Assembly (NCBI GenBank): GCA_036399175.1
Contig: DASWNP010000020.1
Location: 1 to 64,000, forward strand
Length of the DNA: 64,000 bases
Source: DASWNP01 sp036399175
GTDB lineage: Bacteria > Acidobacteriota > Blastocatellia > Pyrinomonadales > Pyrinomonadaceae
Direction: 5' to 3'
The position numbers were made by a program, and so were the translations under genes. Below the pieces are notes generated by a model that saw only the letters and a list, made by a program, of their open reading frames with translations, made no database searches and was not told the origin of the DNA. This document shows positions 45,765-53,618 of the stretch, one piece after another. The stretch's first letter is position 1; each line of letters opens with the position of its first letter.

Positions 45765-46659
45765 GAGAGGCTTGCCTGCGGGAGTCAGGATGCGCCACGA
45801 CGCGCATTACGTCGAAGAGTTGGCCGGACAGAGGCCGACGCCGATTGGCCGCCTCATCGCGCTCGAACAGTTGGATCCGAACCCCTTGCAGCCGCGCGTC
45901 GAGATCGGCGATTTGTCGGAGCTGACGGCCTCGATTCGAGACAAGGGCGTGCTCGAACCACTCCTGGTGAAGCCTTCCGAGGCGAGCGGTCGGTGGATGA
46001 TTATTGCGGGCGAGCGGCGCTGGCGAGCGGCGCGAGCAGCCGGGCTGAGGGAAGTGCCCTGTATCGAGATGGACGTAGACGACCGCGCGGTGGCCGAGAT
46101 AGCTCTCATAGAAAACATGCAGCGAAAGGATTTGACGCCCTGGGAGGAGGCCGATGGGCTCCTTGCGCTCTGCGACCGCTTCGGCTACACGCACGAGGAG
46201 GTCGCGCGCAAGGTGGGAAAGAGCCGCACGACCGTCACCGAGGCGCTCTCGATTGCGGCTCTACCTGAAGTAATACGTGAGCAATGTCGGCGCGCCGACA
46301 TAGGAGTCAAGTCGCTCCTCCTGCAAATCGTCCGTCAGCCCGACGAGTCCTCCATGCAGCGCATGGTCAACGAGATAGCCGCGCGCGGATTGACCAGAGA
46401 CGAAGCGCGCGCCGTCAGACGCGCACACCAGCAGGGCGAGAGCAAGGGAGCCGCGCAGACACAGTCGCAGCCATTTACCTTTCGCTACCATTCGCCGAAT
46501 CGAGACGTGCGCCTCGAAATGCATTTCAAGCGCTCCAAAGTAGAGCGCGCGGAGGTGGCAGAGGTCCTGCGTACAGTTTTGAAGTCTCTGGAGGCGGAAG
46601 ATTCCGACGGTGCGTCCGATAACCCTGGAAGGGACGTAGAGGCTTTGCACAAAAATTAG
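45757..46659 (+). CDS. parB: Chromosome partitioning protein ParB, C-terminus altered by an insertion (300 aa)
   Basis: ParB CTPase/N domain: IALEQLDPNPLQPRVEIGDLSELTASIRDKGVLEPLLV, GERRWRAARAAGLREVPCI, IENMQRKDLTPWEEADGL; HTH: THEEVARKVGKSRTTVTEALSIAALPEVI. A C-terminal dimerisation region follows. GTG 45757 overlaps parA. The last codons (GAG GCT TTG CAC AAA AAT TAG) are inside a mobile element (46641-47128). Joining the flanks across the target duplication gives GAT GGA GAG TGA, so the original protein likely ended Asp-Gly-Glu; only the last few residues changed. Confidence 0.93.
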   Translation: MSKRGLPAGVRMRHDAHYVEELAGQRPTPIGRLIALEQLDPNPLQPRVEIGDLSELTASIRDKGVLEPLLVKPSEASGRWMIIAGERRWRAARAAGLREVPCIEMDVDDRAVAEIALIENMQRKDLTPWEEADGLLALCDRFGYTHEEVARKVGKSRTTVTEALSIAALPEVIREQCRRADIGVKSLLLQIVRQPDESSMQRMVNEIAARGLTRDEARAVRRAHQQGESKGAAQTQSQPFTFRYHSPNRDVRLEMHFKRSKVERAEVAEVLRTVLKSLEAEDSDGASDNPGRDVEALHKN

Positions 46660-47123
46660 AAAACTGTTACTAGATGTTACGGTCAGATTGGAATTTTTGT
46701 GCAAGTGAGGTTTCTGCACAAAAATTCGGTTCGATGCCCAACTCGTATATGCTCTGAATTGAGGCCGCTCCTGATGGGAAAGGGTGTGCGAAAGATGCCG
46801 GAACGTCTTGCCGAAAAGTTGCGGCAGATTAGGCTTGCTTTTGGTTTATCTCAGAGCGAAATGCTCAAGCGATTAGGGGTAGAAGGCGAGATTACCTACA
46901 ATCGAATCTCAGATTACGAATTAGGAAAGAATGAGCCAACTCTACTGATTCTCCTACAATACGCTCGCGTGGCGGGCGTGAGCATGGAAACTCTAGCTGA
47001 TGATTCGCTCGACCTTCCCGCCAAGCTTCCCGCGAAGCCAAAACACTCTCGCCCTTGAGTCTTAATTTTTGTGCAGACCGCCTAATTTTTGTGCGGGATT
47101 TATTTATTCCCTATTTTTGTGCA
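46646..47123. repeat. Six copies of the motif ATTTTTGTGCA around the HTH gene
   Basis: Copies of AATTTTTGTGCA: 46646-46657 (inverted), 46692-46703, 46715-46726 (inverted), 47064-47075, 47084-47095 (ends GCG) and 47112-47123 (first base T). Three lie before and three after the gene. The outermost two form part of the terminal repeats. They could be binding sites for the HTH protein, for a transposase, or both; the copy at 46715 sits next to the likely promoter (TATATG at 46747). Confidence 0.75.
46774..47058 (+). CDS. Cro/C1-type HTH protein carried by the 488-bp element (94 aa)
   Basis: The HTH is KLRQIRLAFGLSQSEMLKRLG followed by ITYNRISDYELGKNEPTLLILLQYARVAGVSMETLADDSLDLPAKLP. The family is shared with the gene at 54609 (same DEMLKRL/SEMLKRL, ISDxExGKxEP, LLxYARVAGV and DLP motifs). 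ATG 46774 is used; an upstream in-frame start would cross two of the repeat motifs. It may repress its own promoter and control transposition. No other gene is in the element. Confidence 0.78.
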   Translation: MGKGVRKMPERLAEKLRQIRLAFGLSQSEMLKRLGVEGEITYNRISDYELGKNEPTLLILLQYARVAGVSMETLADDSLDLPAKLPAKPKHSRP

Positions 47124-47197
47124 AAGCCGGACGTAGATGGAGAGTGACACAAACACGTTGCGGGGAAGAATTCGGATTCAGCGAGGGGCTCACGGGT

Positions 47198-47743
47198 TCA
47201 GGAGCCCGAAGCTTTTTTTCTCTCTGCGGCGGCGCGGCGTTGAAGCGAGCGCGCCCAGCGCTCGATGGTCGGCTGGAAGGGTTTGAAGAGTCGCGCGCGC
47301 AGTCCGTGCTCGCGCGTGCCCCATGCGCGCAGGTACTTCTCCGTGTAGGCGCGCACAGCCGGTTCTATTTGACCTCTCTTGACGGAATGGCGAAGCGTCA
47401 GGTAGTAATGCTGGCCGACCAGAGAGAAGACGACTGCGGCGAGGTTTCCTTTGAAAGAGAGGCGCGGCATCAGCCGCTTGAGAAGAGGCTTGGAGCGGGG
47501 AAGCAGAGCATCTGTGGAAATCTCGATCCAGGCCGGCTGCGCGCCCTGTCTCGGATGATAGAGTCCGGGCAGGGCTGTCTTTTGCGGCACGCGCAGGCGC
47601 GGGTCGTTGATGCTATCGACCAAGCGCAGGCGGTCGATGCCGCGCAGGTGCTCGCGCGGCAGGCTGCTCAGCATTTTCTCTATCTGCGCCTCGGTTTGAC
47701 GCGGCAATTTCGCCGTCGATTGATTCTCGATTTTGATAGCCAT
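47198..47743 (-). CDS. Hypothetical protein (181 aa)
   Basis: A basic, soluble protein with no family I recognise. It has LPRQTEAQIEKMLSSLPREHLRGIDRLRLVDSI and later FSLVGQHYYLTLRHSVKRGQIEPAVRAYTEKYLRAW. ATG 47743 is chosen because the conserved-looking part begins there; three in-frame starts exist further upstream. It lies between the mobile element and the xer gene, on the opposite strand. Confidence 0.55.
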   Translation of the reverse strand: MAIKIENQSTAKLPRQTEAQIEKMLSSLPREHLRGIDRLRLVDSINDPRLRVPQKTALPGLYHPRQGAQPAWIEISTDALLPRSKPLLKRLMPRLSFKGNLAAVVFSLVGQHYYLTLRHSVKRGQIEPAVRAYTEKYLRAWGTREHGLRARLFKPFQPTIERWARSLQRRAAAERKKASGS

Positions 47744-47851
47744 CTCGGTTTGTCGAAAGGAAAGAGGCACTGTAGGCGAATCTCCGACCTGTCGTCAAGC
47801 GCAGACGCGAACTGGAGGGCAAAGTCTCCAGAGTCTCTGGGGGGTTAGAAG

Positions 47852-48814
47852 ATGGCGCGTGATTTTGTGCGGGAATATCTCGCGTATCTACGTGTGGAGA
47901 AGGGGCTCTCGGCCAACACTCTGTCGAGCTACGGGCGCGACCTGGAGAAGCTGCGCCTCTGGGCTGCGGGGCTCGGGCGGCAGTTGCACGAGATTGGGGA
48001 GGGCGACCTCAAGGCCTGGCTGCGCAGCCTCATGCATGCCGGACTCTCTGCGCGCACGATTGCTCGAACACTCTCGGCCGCGCGGGGTCTTTTTCATTTC
48101 TTGATACTGGACGGCCACCTGGACAGAGACCCTCTGTCGAACGTCGAAGCGCCGCAGACGGCTCAGACGCTGCCGCGTTTTTTGAATGAAGACGAGTTGG
48201 AGTTGGTTCTGTCTGCCCCGAACCTACAGACGGACGAGGGCATCAGAGACCGCTCGATGTTCGAGCTGCTCTATGCGACGGGGCTGCGCGTCTCGGAGCT
48301 GGTTAATCTGAGGCTCTGTGACATAGACCTCGACAGGGGCTTGCTCGAATGCATGGGCAAGGGCAGCAAGCAGAGGCATGTGCCCGTCGGACGAAGCGCC
48401 CTGCGATGGCTCACGGAGTATCTGAAGGTGCGTCGAAAGCTCGTCGGTAGTGAATTGGGGAAGGATTCGGGGCTTCTTTTCGTAAATGCGTCCGGGCGGG
48501 CGCTCACGCGACAGGCGGTTTGGGCGCGACTTCGAGACTACGCCGAGCAAGTGGGCTTAGACGGCGTCACGCCGCACGGCCTGCGTCACAGCTTTGCCAC
48601 GCACCTCCTGCAGCGCGGGGCTGACTCGCGCTCAGTGCAAGCCATGCTTGGCCACAGCGACATCGGCACGACGCAAATCTACACGCACATCACAGGGCAG
48701 CGCCTGCGCACGACCTATGACGCGCATCATCCCCGCGCAAAAGAACTGAGATCAAAACAGAGACAGCCTTACCTGGAGAAATCGTCTACTGCCAACGGGG
48801 AAGATAACCTATAA
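47852..48814 (+). CDS. Tyrosine recombinase XerC/XerD-like (320 aa)
   Basis: An N-terminal SAM-like core-binding domain (FVREYLAYLRVEKGLSANTLSSYGRDL) precedes the catalytic domain. Catalytic residues: Arg146 (TGLRVSEL), Lys173 region (GKGSKQRHVP), His242 and Arg245 (HGLRHSFATH), His268 (LGHSD) and nucleophile Tyr277 (TQIYTHI). This is the chromosome dimer-resolution class; whether it is XerC, XerD or a single-recombinase system cannot be decided from one gene. A dif-like site lies 65 bases downstream. It has about 20 residues more at the C-terminus than usual. Confidence 0.9.
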   Translation: MARDFVREYLAYLRVEKGLSANTLSSYGRDLEKLRLWAAGLGRQLHEIGEGDLKAWLRSLMHAGLSARTIARTLSAARGLFHFLILDGHLDRDPLSNVEAPQTAQTLPRFLNEDELELVLSAPNLQTDEGIRDRSMFELLYATGLRVSELVNLRLCDIDLDRGLLECMGKGSKQRHVPVGRSALRWLTEYLKVRRKLVGSELGKDSGLLFVNASGRALTRQAVWARLRDYAEQVGLDGVTPHGLRHSFATHLLQRGADSRSVQAMLGHSDIGTTQIYTHITGQRLRTTYDAHHPRAKELRSKQRQPYLEKSSTANGEDNL

Positions 48815-48878
48815 ATTTGCACGGAGGTCAAGATTCACAGGTTTTTAGAGAAAGAAAGGAAATATCTCGACAAACTTA

Positions 48879-48906
48879 GCGTCTGATAATATATATTACG
48901 TCGTTC
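48879..48906. other. Candidate dif-like site downstream of xer
   Basis: The 28 bases have the layout of a dif site: an 11-base arm GCGTCTGATAA, the six-base centre TATATA, and an 11-base arm TTACGTCGTTC. The inner ends ATAA/TTA and AT-rich centre match known dif sites, while the outer bases do not. A second palindrome TCTGATAATATCAGA follows at 48907-48921. Support is by pattern only. Confidence 0.35.
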
Positions 48907-49091
48907 TCTGATAATATCAGACAATCCAACATCACCTCGGGTTCCGACACACCTTCGACACACTGCTGCCGCGAACAGCGCCTGTATTCATACTTCAATC
49001 CATGCAGGCCTCAAAGAGAGTAGGCTCAAAGAGAGGGCTTAAAAGAGCCCGTAGCCGAGTCCTCTCGCGCAGAGAGGTGCGGGCTCGTTCC

Positions 49092-49120
49092 TTGACACTG
49101 CTAACTGCTGCTGCTAAAGT
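49092..49120 (+). promoter_or_regulatory. Probable metK promoter
   Basis: TTGACA (49092-49097), 17 bases, TAAAGT (49115-49120), a near-consensus sigma70 promoter 62 bases before the metK start. The rest of the 367-base spacer (48815-49181) holds the dif-like region and a GC-rich hairpin-prone stretch (GGGCTTAAAAGAGCCC, CCTCTCGCGCAGAGAGG) upstream of the promoter. I see no known SAM riboswitch. Confidence 0.6.
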
Positions 49121-49181
49121 ACGCGGTCTTTTGGTCTAACGGCCACATCCCTTATATGCATGCAGCAAGGAGCAGAAGCAC

Positions 49182-50333
49182 TTGAGCAATTCCGGCAGTT
49201 ATCTTTTCACTTCAGAATCGGTCACCGAAGGCCATCCGGATAAGATCGCAGACCAAATCTCTGACGCCATTCTGGATTCCGTCCTCACAAACGACGAGAC
49301 GGGGCGCGTCGCCTGCGAGACGCTCGTCACCACGGGACTGGTCGTCATCGCAGGTGAGATCACCACCAATTCACATGTGGATTTCTCCCAGGTGGCACGT
49401 GAAACCATTCGAGAGATCGGTTACACTCGCGCCAAATATGGTTTCGATTGTGATACTTGCAGCGTTCTGACGGCCATCGACAAACAATCGCCGGATATTG
49501 CGTTGGGCGTGGACACGGGCGGCGCGGGCGACCAAGGGCTCATGTTCGGCTTCGCCTGCAACGAAACCCCCGAACTGATGCCGATGCCCATCCAGCTCGC
49601 ACACAAGCTTTCGCGCAGGCTCGCCGAAGTCAGACGCAACGGCATGCTTCCCTATCTCAGACCCGACGGTAAATCGCAGGTTACAATCGAATATAGAGAC
49701 GGAAGGCCGCACCGCGTCGATACCATCGTCATCTCCACGCAGCACAGCCCCGAGGTCCCAAACGAGCAGCTCCACAGCGAAATCCTCTCCGAGGTGATCA
49801 AAAACACTGTCTCCACTGAAATTCTGGACGCAAAGACGAAGTATCACATTAACCCTACGGGGCGCTTCGTCACCGGCGGCCCACAGGGCGACGCGGGGCT
49901 TACGGGGCGCAAAATCATCGTCGATACGTACGGCGGTTATGCTCCGCACGGAGGGGGCGCTTTCTCCGGCAAAGACCCTACAAAGGTTGACCGCTCTGCG
50001 GCCTACATGGCTCGATACATCGCCAAAAACATCGTCGCGGCGGGGCTGGCCGAGCGCTGCCTCGTCCAGTTGGCCTACGCCATCGGCGTCGCCGACCCCG
50101 TCTCAGTCCTGATAGATACGGGCGGCACCGGGCGAATCGAGGAAAAGACGCTCGCCGCGCTCGTGCGAGAGCATTTCGAGTTGACCCCACAAGGCATCAT
50201 CAAAGATCTTAACTTACGTCGCCCAATCTATAGAAAAACCGCAGCTTACGGGCATTTCGGGAGAGAGGATAACGGATTCCCTTGGGAAGCTTCGGATCGC
50301 GCCTCTAACCTGCGCGCCGCCGCCGGCATCTGA
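49182..50333 (+). CDS. metK: S-adenosylmethionine synthetase (383 aa)
   Basis: MetK motifs throughout: FTSESVTEGHPDKIADQISDA, GAGDQGLMFGFACNETPELMPMPI (the GAGDQG loop), VTGGPQGDAGLTGRKIIVDTYGG and GGGAFSGKDPTKVDRSAAYMARYIAKN. It makes SAM from Met and ATP. The start is TTG with AAGGAG nine bases upstream. It is followed by ahcY in the same direction, so synthesis and recycling of the methyl donor are linked. Confidence 0.97.
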   Translation: MSNSGSYLFTSESVTEGHPDKIADQISDAILDSVLTNDETGRVACETLVTTGLVVIAGEITTNSHVDFSQVARETIREIGYTRAKYGFDCDTCSVLTAIDKQSPDIALGVDTGGAGDQGLMFGFACNETPELMPMPIQLAHKLSRRLAEVRRNGMLPYLRPDGKSQVTIEYRDGRPHRVDTIVISTQHSPEVPNEQLHSEILSEVIKNTVSTEILDAKTKYHINPTGRFVTGGPQGDAGLTGRKIIVDTYGGYAPHGGGAFSGKDPTKVDRSAAYMARYIAKNIVAAGLAERCLVQLAYAIGVADPVSVLIDTGGTGRIEEKTLAALVREHFELTPQGIIKDLNLRRPIYRKTAAYGHFGREDNGFPWEASDRASNLRAAAGI

Positions 50334-50450
50334 CTTCCGAGCCCTATTCTCCCCGAAAATTCCCTTCTTAGAGGGCGCGCAGTGTAGATTGCAGTGTAGA
50401 ATTTTCGACTCATAACAGAACCGTTGAGATCAAAAGGAGTGGACAATTAA

Positions 50451-51728
50451 ATGATTGCAACGACCCCGAGCGGGTTTGATGTCAGAGACCTCGGGCAGGC
50501 TGCGGACGGAAAACGTCGAATTGAGTGGGCCGAGCGTGAGATGCCCGTGCTGCGCCTCATCCGAGAGAGATTCGCCGCCGAGCAGCCCCTCAAAGGCGTA
50601 CGTCTCGTCGCCTGCGCACACGTCACGACCGAGACGGCCAACCTCGTCAGAACGCTTCAGGCCGGCGGCGCGGAATCTGTCGTCATCGCCTCGAATCCCC
50701 TCTCGACGCAGGACGACGTGGCCGCGTCGCTCGTCTCCGACTGGGGCGTCCCCGTCTACGCCATCAAGGGCGAATCGACGGAGGTCTACAACAGGCACGT
50801 GCGCACGGCGCTCGACTTCCGTCCGCAGATTATTATCGACGACGGCTCCGACGTGGTCGCCACGCTCATCAAGGAGCGACGCGAACAGCTCGGCGATATT
50901 ATCGGGACGACCGAGGAGACGACCACCGGCATCGTCCGCCTCCAGGCAATGGAGCGCGGAGGCGTTCTGACCTTCCCCTCTATCGCCGTCAACAACGCGC
51001 AGACCAAACACTTCTTCGACAACCGTTACGGCACGGGGCAGTCCACTCTGGACGGCATCATCAGAGCGACCAATATTCTTCTGGCTGGCCGGACGGTCGT
51101 CGTCGTCGGTTATGGATGGTGCGGAAAAGGTGTCGCCCTGCGCGCACGCGGGATGGGCTCGAACGTCGTCGTTACCGAGATAAATCCGATCAAAGCGGTC
51201 GAAGCCGTGATGGACGGCTTCCGCGTCATGCCGATGGCCGAGGCCGCCTCCATCGGCGACATCTTTGTCACCGTGACGGGCAACAGACACGTCATCGACC
51301 GCGAGCATTTCGCCTCTATGAAGGACGGCGCGATTGTCTGCAACAGCGGCCATTTCGACCTCGAACTGAATCTCGTAGCGCTTCGAGAACTCTCTGAGGA
51401 TTCCGTCAATTTGCGCCCCTTCGTCGAAGAGTACAAGCTGCGCGAGAACGGGCACAGGGTAATCGTCCTCGGCGAGGGGCGGCTGATTAATCTGGCCGCC
51501 GCAGAGGGGCATCCGGCCAGCGTGATGGATATGAGCTTCGCCAATCAAGCACTGTCAGTTGAGTACCTGGTCAAGCGCCAGGGTCAGCTGAGCCCTGGAG
51601 TTCATGTTCTTCCTGAAGAGGTAGACACGGAGATCGCAGGACTCAAACTGCGCGCCCTCGGTATCTCCATAGATACCTTGACTCCTGAGCAGGTCGAGTA
51701 TCTTTCGAGCTGGGAGACAGGCACCTAA
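50451..51728 (+). CDS. ahcY: Adenosylhomocysteinase (425 aa)
   Basis: NAD-binding VVVVGYGWCGKGVALRARGMGSNVVVTEINPIKAVEAVMDGF and FVTVTGNRHVI; substrate-site motifs ACAHVTTETANLVRTL, IDDGSDVVATL, EETTTGIVRLQAME and FDNRYGTGQSTLDGI. It splits S-adenosylhomocysteine into adenosine and homocysteine. It is the short bacterial/archaeal form without the 40-residue insert. AAAAGGAGTGGAC precedes the ATG. Confidence 0.97.
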   Translation: MIATTPSGFDVRDLGQAADGKRRIEWAEREMPVLRLIRERFAAEQPLKGVRLVACAHVTTETANLVRTLQAGGAESVVIASNPLSTQDDVAASLVSDWGVPVYAIKGESTEVYNRHVRTALDFRPQIIIDDGSDVVATLIKERREQLGDIIGTTEETTTGIVRLQAMERGGVLTFPSIAVNNAQTKHFFDNRYGTGQSTLDGIIRATNILLAGRTVVVVGYGWCGKGVALRARGMGSNVVVTEINPIKAVEAVMDGFRVMPMAEAASIGDIFVTVTGNRHVIDREHFASMKDGAIVCNSGHFDLELNLVALRELSEDSVNLRPFVEEYKLRENGHRVIVLGEGRLINLAAAEGHPASVMDMSFANQALSVEYLVKRQGQLSPGVHVLPEEVDTEIAGLKLRALGISIDTLTPEQVEYLSSWETGT

Positions 51729-51769
51729 AGCTCTTACTTCGTTCGGGTCTTATTTTGTGTTATCTACTA

Positions 51770-51819
51770 GGGTTGTCCGCCCGTGTGCAATTGAGAGCGG
51801 GTGGACAACCCCTGCTTTT
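51770..51819 (+). terminator. Intrinsic terminator after ahcY
   Basis: GGGTTGTCCGCCCG (51770-51783) pairs with CGGGTGGACAACCC (51798-51811), one wobble or mismatch, followed by CTGCTTTTG. Confidence 0.85.
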
Positions 51820-51926
51820 GCCTAATCGCACTTGTCTCAAAAGATTTACGCATTCCGAAAATCAAGTGTAATGCCGATACTCTTCCCCTTTGGGCTTATT
51901 CCGAATTTCGCGCCAAACCTGTCCAA

Positions 51927-52025
51927 GCCTTGTTGCAAAAGTCGGATTCACGTCGATGGGTTGAGCTTGAAGGTTATTCACACCTCAACAACAACTCGAG
52001 TCTGTACTGATTTTTGCAACAAAGC
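51927..52025. mobile_element. MITE-like remnant, 99 bp
   Basis: GCCTTGTTGCAAAAGTC (51927-51943) and GATTTTTGCAACAAAGC (52009-52025) are inverted repeats matching at 15 of 17 positions. GCTTTGTTGCAAA-type ends are typical of several IS families. CCTGTC occurs near both outer sides but at different distances, so a target duplication is uncertain. No gene is inside. It lies nine bases before the duplication flanking the next transposon. Confidence 0.5.
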
Positions 52026-52061
52026 CCCTGTCTATTGTCCGGCAGCTTTGCCCCTAAAATA

Positions 52062-53306
52062 TCAAAATGACAGTCTTTTATGGTCAATCGGCACTACTTT
52101 ATGGTCAACCACAGCCTTTGACCACAAACTCACATCAATCTTCAACTCGTACATCGCCTGAATCAAACAGCACAGATTATGACATAGCACTTTACACAGT
52201 GCCTCGTTAATCTGTGCCGTCTCCGTCCTGCTACGCAATTTCTCACCGAATTTCAACTTCATCATGGAGAAAACTGTCTCTACATTAGAGCGCTTATGGT
52301 AATGCTGATAAAACTCCTCCTGATGTAAGCTAAAGAAGTGATACATCCGCTGCCACAGCGCGCCCTTGCCTTCAGGTGATGCGCTTGACCTGAACGGGAT
52401 ATATGGGATCGCGCCTTTGAGCAGCACACGGCGGCGGTTCTCATAGCTGTCATAACCTTTATCAGCGACGACCTCTCGCAAGTTGAATCCGCTTTGAGCA
52501 GCAATGTCCAACAGCGTCTTAAAGAACGGACTGTCGTGCTCCTTATGATTACTCGTTAGCGCAGCGATCACGATGTTAGTCTCTACACCGCACACGACAT
52601 GCACCTTAACCCAATCTGCTTTCTCAATCTCCCTGCCATACTTATGACTGAACCAACGTATGTGCCCTTTAGTGCGAAATCCGGTAGAGTCAATCGCCAA
52701 GTCGCGCTCCACGCTTTTCAACGGTAAGCTCGATTGTGTGATGAGGTCTTGTAGATAAGGCGTCAGCGTCTCCCTTTCGAGATACTTGGAGATGGTGTTG
52801 TAGTGAACTCCCTGTAATAAGTAGCCACGCCGCAGGGCATCACGCACATCGGATTGATTGCGCCGCCCAGACATCCCGCCGTACACCTTGAGGCAGGCCG
52901 CAAAGATGATGTCGGACAGCAAAGCACGAGGCCGCCCAAATCTCTGCACCGGCTCATCAATCCCCTGACACAGCTCATACAACAGAGATGGCAATAACGC
53001 CCCTTCGCGGGTCTGGCTCAAGTTGTACTCATGCCATGCCTGCGGGTAAGTAGGTCTGGTATGTTTCGGGACGGCGGGAAGAGCCTCACCGCTCTCACGT
53101 CTGAGGGCGTGTTCGACAGCAAAGATATGCTTGCACTTCTGCCTGTGCGCCTCGTAATCAGGACAGGTGCAGCTTGATGTACCGGCATCGAGTTTAACCT
53201 TGTATCTATTGGAACTGCTCTGAGAGGGAACAATCCAATCAAGACCCTGACGAGTAATCTTTAGGGTAGTAGCGATTTCCAAGCCTTTGATGTCTCTCGT
53301 CTCCAT
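52062..53306 (-). CDS. IS4-family-like DDE transposase with N-terminal SWIM zinc finger (414 aa)
   Basis: The N-terminus has a SWIM-type CxC...CxH pattern (SSCTCPDYEAHRQKCKHIFAVEHAL). The catalytic part has Asp in LAIDSTGF, Asp in VVADKGYD and Glu in the YREK box YHKRSNVETVFSMMK (Y-x2-R-x3-E-x6-K), the signature of IS4-like enzymes. The last 20 residues are encoded by the sub-terminal repeats; the stop lies 4 bases inside the left inverted repeat. ATG 53306 is taken as start (AAGG upstream); a TTG start at 53540 would add 78 residues encoded through a perfect hairpin and is less likely. Confidence 0.88.
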   Translation of the reverse strand: METRDIKGLEIATTLKITRQGLDWIVPSQSSSNRYKVKLDAGTSSCTCPDYEAHRQKCKHIFAVEHALRRESGEALPAVPKHTRPTYPQAWHEYNLSQTREGALLPSLLYELCQGIDEPVQRFGRPRALLSDIIFAACLKVYGGMSGRRNQSDVRDALRRGYLLQGVHYNTISKYLERETLTPYLQDLITQSSLPLKSVERDLAIDSTGFRTKGHIRWFSHKYGREIEKADWVKVHVVCGVETNIVIAALTSNHKEHDSPFFKTLLDIAAQSGFNLREVVADKGYDSYENRRRVLLKGAIPYIPFRSSASPEGKGALWQRMYHFFSLHQEEFYQHYHKRSNVETVFSMMKLKFGEKLRSRTETAQINEALCKVLCHNLCCLIQAMYELKIDVSLWSKAVVDHKVVPIDHKRLSF

Positions 53307-53390
53307 TAAGCGCCTTGAACTTTCTACGCGCTCTGTGCACAATGGAGTTGACTCGGCTGCATCGTGCTCAAGCGCGTTGTGGTTGAAACG

Positions 53391-53426
53391 GCCCTGCTGA
53401 TTGTTAGCGCAATCAGCAGGGCTTTT
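53391..53426 (+). terminator. Perfect 13-bp hairpin with T-run in the transposase leader (antisense)
   Basis: GCCCTGCTGATTG (53391-53403) and CAATCAGCAGGGC (53410-53422) form a perfect stem with a 6-base loop, followed on the plus strand by TTTTATCC. In this orientation it is a canonical terminator, antisense to the transposase leader. In the transposase RNA it is a stable hairpin about 85 bases before the start codon. The space 53307-53618 otherwise holds no gene. Confidence 0.75.
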
Positions 53427-53618
53427 ATCCGCCAAAACACACCTGCATTTTACATCCAAATCGTTGCTATTGGAAGAGCTTTCGTCTTCGTAAAAGGAAG
53501 GAAATAAAGGGGTTAGATTGTCAAGCTGGCGGCGTCTCAAAATGAACTTCCATTCCTTCTACGCGTGTGTTATAAGCACACGTAGAGCGTCACGCCGAAA
53601 AGCGTGTTCTTTTGAAAA

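Larger units (their letters stand above)
46641..47128. mobile_element. 488-bp element with HTH gene, 16-bp inverted repeats and 9-bp target duplication
   Basis: The ends are perfect inverted repeats: GGCTTTGCACAAAAAT (46641-46656) and ATTTTTGTGCAAAGCC (47113-47128). They are flanked directly by the 9-bp repeat GGACGTAGA (46632-46640 and 47129-47137). Removing the element and one repeat restores a continuous parB frame with a stop codon three codons later. No transposase is encoded; the only gene is the HTH gene at 46774. The termini resemble those of the larger transposon at 52044 (AGCTTTGCCCCTAAA), which carries a paralogous HTH gene and could supply the transposase. This is inference from end similarity. 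Confidence 0.85.

Noticed and set aside
48815..49181. SAM riboswitch upstream of metK
   Set aside because: Hairpin-prone sequence is present, but none of the conserved cores of SAM-I, SAM-II or SAM-III classes can be recognised, and most of it lies upstream of the best promoter.
49389..49404. A parS-like sequence (GGTGGCACGTGAAACC) in metK near parAB
   Set aside because: It matches the parS consensus at only 12 of 16 positions and encodes conserved MetK residues (Val-Ala-Arg-Glu-Thr), so it is best explained by coding constraint.
50334..50450. SAH riboswitch upstream of ahcY
   Set aside because: The conserved SAH-aptamer core was not found in the 117-base gap.
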